From NIES-981 sp943368005 (GTDB taxonomy: Bacteria; Cyanobacteriota; Cyanobacteriia; PCC-6307; Cyanobiaceae), in NCBI GenBank assembly GCA_943368005.1, contig CALRKN020000016.1:18327-82326 (forward strand): DNA of 64,000 nucleotides. The letters run 5' to 3'. Each line of letters starts with the position of its first letter. Position 1 is the stretch's first letter. The notes beneath the pieces are model-generated. The model saw only the letters and a program-made list of their open reading frames with translations. It did no database searches and was not told the origin of the DNA. Positions 1-6,709 of this stretch are shown piece by piece. The position numbers were made by a program, and so were the translations under genes.

Positions 1-124
1 GTGGCGATCCACGTCCTCGGATGCCAGAGCAGTCGGCCACCCCAGCTGCGTCTCTGCCCAGGTCCGCGATGGCTTTACTGGACCCCGCTGAAGTCCGATG
101 AAAGGGGGCCGCAGCCCCCAGCCC

Positions 125-328
125 TCAGAAGGGCAGCAGGGCTTCCAGCTCGGGATCCAGGACTGGCTCTGGCTGCTCAGCCTGCCGCTCGGTGAGCAGA
201 TCATCGAGGAGCCCGGCGAGCCGGATCAGACCCCGGCACCAGCACTCCTCACTGAGCCAGATCAGCAAGCCATCGCTGCTTGCGGAGAACTGAAGGCGAC
301 GGGCGATGTGGGCGTGAGCGAGGGCCAT
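125..328 (-). CDS. small hypothetical protein of the element
   Basis: A 67-residue frame read from an ATG at 328. It has a mixed hydrophobic core with a central Trp/Cys patch (WLSEECW) and ends in an acidic tail, DPELEALLPF. It is last in the leftward block that starts near 4,140. I do not recognise a family. An in-frame upstream start at 469 would add a proline/arginine-rich stretch that looks non-coding, so I prefer the shorter form. The composition and the collinear neighbours are the only support. Confidence 0.35.
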   Translation of the reverse strand: MALAHAHIARRLQFSASSDGLLIWLSEECWCRGLIRLAGLLDDLLTERQAEQPEPVLDPELEALLPF

Positions 329-546
329 GGTGGGCGCAGCGCAGGACGCCTCCTCCAAGCGGGGCGGGGTCAAGGACCCGCGACGCCCCCCCCGATGTGC
401 CGCGTCATGCGGCACCACCGTCAGCCAGCCGCGGGCATGGCTCCGATCCTTGACGCCGCCCCGCACCATGAAGAGGCCTGTGCGGCAGCCTTCTCAGGAC
501 GTGAAAGGAGGAATGCCCGGTGGAGAAGAACCACCGGGCAAGCACC

Positions 547-759
547 TCAGAGCACCTGCACCCGGGCTTGTGCGCCGAGCACCCGCTGCTGATTGGCAGC
601 CAGGATCAGGGCCTCATCACGGGGCACGTAGTGCGGCTCTGCTGAGATGTGCCCCTCGCGATCGAGGAACAGCACCCGCAGAAGCCGGCCAGCGGCATCA
701 AGCAGATGCACCGAGACGATGCGGATCGAGCAGGTGCGGGAGAAGGGAGTGGCGGCCAT
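547..759 (-). CDS. small hypothetical protein of the element
   Basis: A 70-residue frame from an ATG at 759. The middle reads like a compact beta-rich fold: a hydrophobic strand (SIRIVSVHLLDAAGRLLRV), then a turn with DREGH, then a C-terminal helix-like section. It lies in the same orientation as the DUF1651-like gene and the rest of the leftward block. I do not recognise a family. The alternative start at 780 adds seven unremarkable residues. Confidence 0.4.
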   Translation of the reverse strand: MAATPFSRTCSIRIVSVHLLDAAGRLLRVLFLDREGHISAEPHYVPRDEALILAANQQRVLGAQARVQVL

Positions 760-954
760 GGCTGTGCTGGCGAACGACACCGCCGTTTCGCCCCGGCGCC
801 GTCAGTGCCGCGCAAGGGGCGCGCAGCGACTCGCGTTCAGCCCTTGCGCGGTGCAGGCGCTGGGGCAGGCCGGGTGACGTGATCGCCAGCCCCTGCCGCA
901 CTGCTCTCTTTTCCCAGCGAACCTCGTGTCGCAGTGTCGCCTTGGATCCTTCGG

Positions 955-1245
955 CTATCTGCTGGGTCGCAGCGGAGGTGGTGGTGTCCACTGAGGAGGG
1001 CACATCTGCCAGCCGGCCTTCCGCTTCATGGCCCAGAGCTTGATCGCCTCGACGCGGGTGATCTCCTTGCGGTTCTTCAGAAGCGGCGGCTGCCCGGCAG
1101 GCATCACCTCCCCCAGCGTCACCTCCAGGGCCTGGCTCCAGCGGTCGTAGCGGAGCGGCTGGAAATGGAGCACCTGGCGACCGTCGCTGATCCAGCCCTC
1201 CTGAGGCGAGAGCGGCGGGCGGCCGGGCCGATCGACGACGTTCAT
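955..1245 (-). CDS. DUF1651 family protein
   Basis: A 96-residue protein with the layout I know from the picocyanobacterial DUF1651 family: an early GWISDGRQVLHF strand, a central PLLKNRKEITRVEAIKLW segment and a closing GW...PPQW motif. The function of the family is unknown. Members are common in marine and freshwater Synechococcus, Cyanobium and Prochlorococcus, often in variable regions. The gene starts 10 bp after the stop of the Cys-rich gene upstream, so the two are probably co-transcribed. The family assignment is from memory of the motif pattern and was not searched. Confidence 0.65.
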   Translation of the reverse strand: MNVVDRPGRPPLSPQEGWISDGRQVLHFQPLRYDRWSQALEVTLGEVMPAGQPPLLKNRKEITRVEAIKLWAMKRKAGWQMCPPQWTPPPPLRPSR

Positions 1246-1255
1246 TCAGCCCTGC

Positions 1256-1540
1256 TCAGGCCACCTCCGGCGCCCAGCCGCGGGTGCGGGTCATGTCGTC
1301 GGTCCAGCCCTGGCAGCGGCTGGTGAGGTGCTCGCCGTGGGCGATCAGGCCCTGGTGCAGCTGGCAGGTGAGCACCGGAATGCAGTTCACGCCGGCGTGG
1401 TGCCTGAACCAGTGGCAGGTCATGCAGACCTTGCGGCTGCGGGTTCTCACCAGGGTGCCCTCATCGAGATAGGGCCACTCTTCGATGGGGAGATCCAGCC
1501 GGGCAGCCAGGGCCGCTGACCGGGGGAGAGGGACAGGCAT
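1256..1540 (-). CDS. Cys/His-rich small protein
   Basis: A 94-residue protein from an ATG at 1540. Residues 38-80 hold CMTCHWFRHH, then NCIPVLTCQLHQ, then HGEHLTSRCQGW. That gives five cysteines with interspersed histidines, a plausible zinc-binding arrangement. Similar short Cys/His proteins occur in picocyanobacterial genomic islands, but I cannot name a family. It lies directly upstream of the DUF1651-like gene with a 10-bp gap, which suggests one transcript. Confidence 0.5.
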   Translation of the reverse strand: MPVPLPRSAALAARLDLPIEEWPYLDEGTLVRTRSRKVCMTCHWFRHHAGVNCIPVLTCQLHQGLIAHGEHLTSRCQGWTDDMTRTRGWAPEVA

Positions 1541-1619
1541 GAACCGCTCCAGATGCGTACGCCTGTACTAGCACGGTTGCCCTGGTGCTGCTCGGCTTTG
1601 CTCGGGGCGCCTTTGGTGC

Positions 1620-1901
1620 TCAGTAGTCCGCGGGAAACAGCACGGTGGTGATCGGGCCATCTCCCTCGCCGCGCAGGTCCTCGGTGATCACCCAGATGGT
1701 TCCGTGCTCCAAGGTGTCGTAGCTGGAGAACAGCCGCCCTTCTGCGTGGCTGTGATCGGAGTCATTGGCCGCCTTGTCTTCTGCATCGAGGTCGCCCCAA
1801 TCGCGGCCTGCATGCCGATCAAGCAGGCCGATGATCACCTCATGGGGTACGGCAGCGGCGGCAGCGGCCGTGGCGACGACCTTGCCGAGGGAGTGGCGCA
1901 T
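1620..1901 (-). CDS. plasmid-related-type small protein (RHxxxDWGDL motif)
   Basis: A 93-residue protein with RHAGRDWGDLDAEDKAAND in its first half, then a strand pattern SSYD...IWVITED, and an end TTVLFPADY. This arrangement is the hallmark of a small protein found on plasmids and integrative elements, sometimes mislabelled as a restriction subunit. Its biochemical role is not known to me. It follows the Rad52-like gene by 72 bp in the same orientation. The first 20 residues are Ala-rich and the true start could be slightly downstream. Confidence 0.6.
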   Translation of the reverse strand: MRHSLGKVVATAAAAAAVPHEVIIGLLDRHAGRDWGDLDAEDKAANDSDHSHAEGRLFSSYDTLEHGTIWVITEDLRGEGDGPITTVLFPADY

Positions 1902-1973
1902 GGGGTTAGGGCGGCGATAGTGACGCGGGGGCCAAGGTGATGGCCCCCTCAGGTGGACTGAAGTCTGATCCGT

Positions 1974-2864
1974 TCAGCTGGCCTGGACTGCAGCTCCAGC
2001 GGGCAAGGAGGGATGCCTGCCGCCGGTGTGCTGCACCAGAAAAGCCTCGATCCAGTCGTGATGCCTGCGCTGGCAGATCCGATCAGCAATCGTGTGGACT
2101 TCCGGGGGCACCTGGAACCGCTTGCGGAATGCCTTGGTGAACCCCTCCAAGGCCGGCCGGGGGAGAGCCCTGATCGTGTCGCAGAGCTGGTGGATGGTGG
2201 CTGGATCGAGGGGCGCCATACCTGGATCAGGCGACGGTGCTGACCCTGCTGCGATCGGTGGCTCAGTCTTCGATGTCGCCGCCGTCTCGGGCTCCTGGCC
2301 AGGCTGAGGCCTGGACGCCGGTGGAGACACCACCCGCAGCGGCGCGGGCCTGACGCTGCTTGCCGACCTGGACCTGGGCCGTTCCCCCGTCTCCGACGCC
2401 CCGGTCACTTCCCGCTGGCGCTTGTCATAGAGCGCCAAGCCGAACGGGTTGCCGAAGGTCATCAGCGCCCGCTTCATGGCGTCGGTCTCGGCCTCCTTGA
2501 GGGCGGATTCATGGGCCTGGCCCAGGTCAATGTCGATGCCGTGGCCGGCGCCGCTGCCCTCGCGGATCAGGGCTGGCTGGCCAGCGGTGCTGACACTGAT
2601 GCGCACGCGGGCGGTGTAGGTGACGCCCCAGCCGGGCTTCTGCTCTCGGCCGATGGTGCGTTCGCTCTGGTTGACGCAGCGGAGAGCCACGGTTTCCCGC
2701 TGCCAGCCATCAAAGCCAAAGATGCGGTTCGCTTCCGCGATCACCTGCCAGCCCTCCAGGTAGCTCACCTGGCTGCGGCCCTGCTCCCGCTGGCGCACCT
2801 TGGCGCGATCCAGAGGGGCAGAGAGGGCAGTGATCTGCTCGGGGGAGAAGACAGCAGTGGCCAT
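1974..2864 (-). CDS. Rad52 family single-strand annealing protein
   Basis: A 296-residue protein. Residues about 20-150 carry the Rad52/22 core: SYLEGWQVIAEANRIFGFDGW, a central beta region (GVTYTARVRISV) and GSGAGHGIDIDLGQAHESALKEAETDAMKRAL with the conserved tail TFGNPFGLALY. Rad52-type proteins anneal complementary single strands and serve phage and element recombination. The C-terminal half is low-complexity and ends in a helical stretch. The start is the ATG at 2864, with a GGAG-like site about 10 nt upstream. It follows the Gp157-like gene, as in many phage recombination modules. Confidence 0.85.
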   Translation of the reverse strand: MATAVFSPEQITALSAPLDRAKVRQREQGRSQVSYLEGWQVIAEANRIFGFDGWQRETVALRCVNQSERTIGREQKPGWGVTYTARVRISVSTAGQPALIREGSGAGHGIDIDLGQAHESALKEAETDAMKRALMTFGNPFGLALYDKRQREVTGASETGERPRSRSASSVRPAPLRVVSPPASRPQPGQEPETAATSKTEPPIAAGSAPSPDPGMAPLDPATIHQLCDTIRALPRPALEGFTKAFRKRFQVPPEVHTIADRICQRRHHDWIEAFLVQHTGGRHPSLPAGAAVQAS

Positions 2865-2958
2865 GGCAGTGCTCCGGGGTGAGAAGGGCTGGGGATTGGG
2901 ATTGAGGGACGTGGGCCCGCACCTGTAACGGGCCCATATGCAAGGGGGCTCTGCCCCC

Positions 2959-3591
2959 TCAGTGGATGCGCCAGGAGCGGCGGGAGAGGAGCTGGGCGCC
3001 GGTGATCTGACGGCCGGCCTTGAGGGCCTCTTTGATGGCGTTCTTGTCGGCCTTGCTGGTGGTGGTGACGGTGAGCCACTCGGAATCGAGGGCCTCCTCG
3101 TCGTCGATCACGACGGCGGAGGACTTGCGGCTGCTGATCTCGTGATTCAGGAACGAGAAGCGTGTGGACTTGGGCTGCAGCTGGGTGAGGACAAAGATCA
3201 GGGACTCCTCCAGCGCATCAGCCCGGCTGGTATCACCGGCAGCCAGGGCCGAAAGGCGCTTGGACTGCTGCTGGCGGTAGGACGCCTGGCCGCGCAGGTG
3301 CTCGATCACCCAGCAGGTGGCATCGGCCTTGGCCGCCAACGCAGCCTTGTTGCCTTCCTCTGCCAGCAGGGCAGCCTCCAGCTCGGCGAGGGCCAGGGCG
3401 CGCTGCTCGGGATCATCGGCTTCCAATTGCTCGGCGAGCTGGCCGATAGCAGTGGTGAGCCCCTGGGCCTCGATGCCCAGCTGCCAGAGGGAACCGGATC
3501 GCTGCAGCGAGCAGACAGGCCCTGTGGGCTCTGGAGGGGCCGCCTCACTGCGGGAAGAGAGATCGAGCGGGACGGGGGTGAGAACAGGCAT
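2959..3591 (-). CDS. siphovirus Gp157 family protein
   Basis: A 210-residue protein from the ATG at 3591. The middle is a long charged helix (adjacent EEGNKAALAAKAD and LRGQASYRQQQSKRL). The C-terminus has the Gp157 signature VVIDDEEALDSEWL, then KADKNAIKEALKAG and GAQLLSRRSWRI. In phages this family sits beside recombination functions and has been linked to phage resistance in streptococci. Here it lies 94 bp upstream of the Rad52-like gene. Upstream in-frame codons as far as 3891 encode Pro/Arg/Ser-rich sequence overlapping the SLOG gene and are not part of the protein. Confidence 0.8.
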   Translation of the reverse strand: MPVLTPVPLDLSSRSEAAPPEPTGPVCSLQRSGSLWQLGIEAQGLTTAIGQLAEQLEADDPEQRALALAELEAALLAEEGNKAALAAKADATCWVIEHLRGQASYRQQQSKRLSALAAGDTSRADALEESLIFVLTQLQPKSTRFSFLNHEISSRKSSAVVIDDEEALDSEWLTVTTTSKADKNAIKEALKAGRQITGAQLLSRRSWRIH

Positions 3592-3640
3592 GGTGGTATG
3601 TGGGGAACGGATCGGATGGCGCCCATGGGCGCGGAAGGCT

Positions 3641-4138
3641 TCAGGAACAGATGGATGCAGCGGGCACGGCCCAGAGACCGGCGGATGGACTGACCTCCAC
3701 CACGGCGAGGGGCACCGGTGAGCGGGAGGCCATGCGGCGCGCCTGCTGCACGAGCGAGGCCGTGCCGGCACCACCGGGGAAGGCCACCACCAGCACCGAG
3801 GCGATCGAGCCCGGGGAGGTGTGGGCCACGGCCCGGGCGATGGCCTGCTCGAGCAGCTCGCGATTGCGGATCGGCCCGGCGGCGCGCCCATGGCGCCCCC
3901 ACTCGGCCGGCATCACAAGAGAACACCAGCCCAGCTGGTGGGCGGCGCGGGCGATGGCGGCATCGGCGCCGCGGGCACCGCCGTGGAGAACCAGATGCAC
4001 CAGCCGGCCGCCGCTGCGGGCGAGCAGCTCAGCGGCAACCCGCTGATGGGACCAGGCCAGATCACGGCCGCCACCGGCCGCGATCACCAACGAACGGGCA
4101 GGGCCCGAACCTGGCTTGGATGAATGACAAACAACCAT
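3641..4138 (-). CDS. SLOG-domain protein, DUF2493/YspA-like
   Basis: A 165-residue protein with the Rossmann-like SLOG layout: strand plus glycine loop LVIAAGGGRDLAWS, then LVLHGGARGADAAIARAA, MPAEWGRHGRAAGPIRNREL, and VVAFPGGAGTASLVQQAR. These match the GGRD, HGGARGAD, GP.RN..M and FPGG.GT boxes of DUF2493. SLOG proteins bind nucleotides or nucleotide-derived ligands; members occur on phages and in defence contexts. A TTG at 4162 is an alternative start. It is the first gene of the leftward block, so a promoter should lie just right of 4140. Confidence 0.75.
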   Translation of the reverse strand: MVVCHSSKPGSGPARSLVIAAGGGRDLAWSHQRVAAELLARSGGRLVHLVLHGGARGADAAIARAAHQLGWCSLVMPAEWGRHGRAAGPIRNRELLEQAIARAVAHTSPGSIASVLVVAFPGGAGTASLVQQARRMASRSPVPLAVVEVSPSAGLWAVPAASICS

Positions 4139-4728
4139 GGAATCAGCTGCCTTGAGGGACAACTGATCGGGGCATCATGCCGCTGATAAGAGTGCGACAG
4201 CGATGGCGAGACCAGGGGATGACGTTGCCGCAGGCGATGGGCTTGGGGCCTTTGGCGCGACCTTTATTCTACCAGGACAGATGCACTCCAGACCCTGCAG
4301 AGTGACTGCGGGGCAACGGATCTAAGCAACGCAAAGCCATCCGCAGGCCGACCCGAACATTCACAAGGGGAACGCTCAGATTTGGCCCCGAATACTCAAC
4401 CGGCCGCGCAGCCGCGCGCGCCTACCCCTGGCCTCACTCCAGGCCCCTCCCGGCTGAAAGTTGCTGCGCCACCGCAGCCGCGGGAGAGCAGCCGAGCCCA
4501 CCCCCCCAACACCGGCCCCGGAGCGGAGGGCGGCGGCGGCTGGCCGATGCACGCCGCGGCGCAGCCGTGGCACGCTGAAGGACGGCCGTCGTCGACCGCA
4601 GCGCGTCGCCAGCGCAGCCAAGTGTCAGCGGCCTCTCGGCCGTGGTGGCAAGAGCTCTGTGGACAGAGTGTCAGAAACTCACGTAGGCTTCTGACATAGC
4701 AGGACGCAACAGGAGGTATCCAGACGCC
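4139..4728. other. gene-free interval with divergent promoters
   Basis: About 590 bp between the leftward SLOG gene and the rightward AbiEi-like gene. I see no convincing coding frame on either strand. It should carry both promoters. The only clear structure is the 28-bp palindrome at 4669-4696. The central part (about 4380-4620) is very GC-rich and repetitive in CCG/GCC triplets. Confidence 0.6.
4669..4696. promoter_or_regulatory. 28-bp palindromic operator candidate for the AbiEi-like gene
   Basis: TGTCAGAA at 4669-4676 and TTCTGACA at 4689-4696 form a perfect 8-bp inverted repeat centred on ACGT (4681-4684). It lies about 15 bp before the AGGAGG at 4711-4716 and 32 bp before the ATG. AbiEi-type antitoxins are known to repress their own operons through inverted repeats. 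The position and symmetry fit such an autoregulatory operator; the binding itself is inferred. Confidence 0.7.
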
Positions 4729-5322
4729 ATGGCTGTGCTGAGCGAGCGGATCCTGGAAGCTGCGGGCAAGCGCCCGGAAGGAGCCCTGCTGGCGGCCAAG
4801 CAGTTCCTGACGTTGGGCAACCGCGCTGCGGTGGACCAGGCCCTGCGGCGCCTGGCCGTTCGCGGCAAGCTCGTGAAGATCGCCCGCGGCCGCTACGCCC
4901 TGCCCGTCCGCAGCCGCTTCGGGACCAGGCCTCCGGCGCCGGAGGCAGTGATCGCCCAGCTCAATCAAGATGGTGCTCAGCAATTGGTGAGCAGCGGTGC
5001 CGCCGCGGCCAACGCCCTGGGCCTCACCACCCAGATGCCGGTGCAGCAAACCTATCTGTCCCGCAGCCGCAGCCAGAAGCGCTACGTCTTCGGGAAGCAG
5101 CAGGTCACGATCCGCCCGGCAGCTGCCTGGAACTTCCTGCTGCCCGATCGCCCCGCCGGCCAGGCGATCCGGGCACTCACCTGGCTTGGCCCTGATCAGG
5201 CCTCAGCGGCCATGCCGACGCTCCGCCGTGTGCTGCCGCCGGTGGAGTGGGATGCCCTGCTCTCCGTCCGTGCCGAGCTGCCCCTGTGGCTGGCGGAGCT
5301 GCTGAGTGAAGTGGACGTATAA
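4729..5322 (+). CDS. AbiEi-like (DUF6088-type) antitoxin
   Basis: A 197-residue protein preceded by a strong AGGAGG. Residues 1-60 form a winged helix (ILEAAGKRPEGALLAAKQFL...AVDQALRRLAVRGKLVKIARGRYAL), as in type IV antitoxins of the AbiEi family. Residues 75-160 match the following domain (AAAANALGLTTQMPVQQTYLS, then RSQKRYVFGKQQVTIR). In complete systems this gene precedes an AbiEii nucleotidyltransferase toxin. Here no such toxin follows: the next genes are a TacA/TacT-like pair. It may be an orphan regulator or a stabiliser that has changed partner. Confidence 0.75.
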   Translation: MAVLSERILEAAGKRPEGALLAAKQFLTLGNRAAVDQALRRLAVRGKLVKIARGRYALPVRSRFGTRPPAPEAVIAQLNQDGAQQLVSSGAAAANALGLTTQMPVQQTYLSRSRSQKRYVFGKQQVTIRPAAAWNFLLPDRPAGQAIRALTWLGPDQASAAMPTLRRVLPPVEWDALLSVRAELPLWLAELLSEVDV

Positions 5323-5478
5323 ACGCACGCTGTTTCCAGCAAAGCCCAGACAGGCCAGGGCAAACGACTCGGTAGCCATGCCTACAGGGCCGGCCAGCAG
5401 ATCCGAGAACAATCCGCACAGACACTCTCAAGCCATGGACACGACTTCTATGGTTGGAGCCCGCTGTAGGTTCAACTA

Positions 5479-5673
5479 ATGCCTGCAACAGCCGATCCAG
5501 CGGGGAACCACCCCCTCCAAAGCCAGACGGGCACAGACCCCCACCGCTCAGAGGGCGAGCTCGTCGTCCTGCCCGCAGAGGCCTTCGACGTCCTGGCCAG
5601 CCGCCTGGAGCAGCCAGGCCGTTACGACCCTCGAGTGGCGCGCGTTCTCAGCAGAAAAGCGCCTTGGGAGTGA
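5479..5673 (+). CDS. short TacA/DUF1778-like antitoxin lacking the RHH domain
   Basis: A 64-residue protein ending in VLPAEAFDVLASRLEQP then RYDPRVARVLSRKAPWE. This is the pattern of the toxin-neutralising tail of DUF1778 antitoxins (TacA, AtaR), which usually ends in a W-[ED] pair. Usual family members are about 90 residues, with an N-terminal ribbon-helix-helix for DNA binding. That half is missing, and in-frame sequence upstream is closed by a TAG at 5467-5469. Its stop overlaps the GTG of the acetyltransferase gene (GTGA), as in coupled toxin-antitoxin genes. Confidence 0.6.
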   Translation: MPATADPAGNHPLQSQTGTDPHRSEGELVVLPAEAFDVLASRLEQPGRYDPRVARVLSRKAPWE

Positions 5674-6281
5674 GGCTTTCACGGCCGCAGCCTCTCCAGC
5701 CACACCACGATCTCTCCGGCTTCCGCTGCGGCGACCGCTCCGTAGACAGCTGGATAAGGCGACGCGCCCATCCAAATGCCGAAAATCAGCTGAATCGGAT
5801 TTTCGTCGTCATTGACGAAGATACTCAACAAGTTGCCGGGATATACGCGCTGACCTTCACGAGGCTGCAAAGAGAAGCACTTGGCGCGTTCCAGTCAAAG
5901 GCCATCAAAGATGGTCCGCCCTCCATCCCGGCCTATTTCATTGGCCAGTTTGCTGTAGCCACTGCCTATCAGAAGCAGGGCTTGGCCGGTGGCCTGGTCA
6001 AGGACATCTTCAAATTCCTGCTGGAGCAAGCAGAGAATGGCATCCCAGCCCCGCTCATCTACCTGGATGCTTCGCAAGAGCGGGCGGCAAGCTTCTGGCT
6101 CCACATGGGATTCAATCCATGCCCAGAACTTGGCACGAATGCCATGGTCAAGGAGCTCAATGACATTGCTGAAACGGCCGAAGCTCTTGACCATCCAGAT
6201 ACGAAAGGCAAGCGCGTCAGAATGGCAACCACCCTCAAGTGGGTCCTGTATCGAGCTGGGTTGAGGCGGCAAAGCCCATAG
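5670..6281 (+). CDS. GNAT acetyltransferase, TacT-like toxin
   Basis: A 203-residue protein starting at a GTG that overlaps the antitoxin stop by four bases. The opening HHDLSGFRCGDRSVDSWIRRRA is the TacT/AtaT entry motif (F.CG...LD.WL...A). The acetyl-CoA loop is QKQGLA at residues 101-106 after FAVATAY. The end has YLDASQERAASFWLHMGF. TacT-family toxins acetylate the amino group of aminoacyl-tRNA and stop translation. The length is slightly above the usual 160-180, with an extra 35-residue C-terminal tail. Frames upstream of the GTG are non-coding in character. Confidence 0.75.
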   Translation: MRLSRPQPLQPHHDLSGFRCGDRSVDSWIRRRAHPNAENQLNRIFVVIDEDTQQVAGIYALTFTRLQREALGAFQSKAIKDGPPSIPAYFIGQFAVATAYQKQGLAGGLVKDIFKFLLEQAENGIPAPLIYLDASQERAASFWLHMGFNPCPELGTNAMVKELNDIAETAEALDHPDTKGKRVRMATTLKWVLYRAGLRRQSP

Positions 6282-6709
6282 CCAGCACATCGGCCCAATT
6301 CAATCCGACAAACGCCCAAAGACCGGCGACGGCAACATCAAGCTGTGGGCTCTACAAAAGGCCTGAACAGGACCATGAGCGACTCCGGGATGCTGCGCGA
6401 TCCGATCCAGCAACCGTGCAACGCCATCGGCCCCACCTTCGCCTGAGGACCATCCCCATCAGTGGGGGACGCACCGGAGGACCCACCTCGCTCCCCCACC
6501 AGAACCCCAGCCCGGACTGCGATCTCTCGATGGGGGGACCAGGGGGAGCGGGGACCCTTGTTTTTTTCATTCATGTCCACAACAAGGGGGGCTCAGAAAA
6601 AGAAGAGCAGAAGCCAGTCCCCCCTCTCCCCCCCTTCCTTCTGATCCCGTGTGAACACTGGTTTGTTGTGGGGGAGAAGGCCTGCTCCCCCATGACCTCC
6701 CCTGCTCCC
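6282..6709. other. gene-free interval between convergent genes
   Basis: About 430 bp between the GNAT gene (rightward) and the end of the PrimPol-DUF3987 gene (leftward). I see no convincing gene. It contains C-rich homopolymer runs near 6620-6650 and 6690-6720, and an inverted repeat CCCTTGTT/AACAAGGG at 6555-6588 with a T-rich loop. The repeat could act as a bidirectional transcription stop, but it does not have a textbook terminator shape. Confidence 0.5.

Noticed and set aside
698..1003. 101-residue leftward frame between two small genes of the element
   Set aside because: It overlaps the small gene at 547-759 in another frame and shows no structured sequence, so I could not support it over its neighbours.
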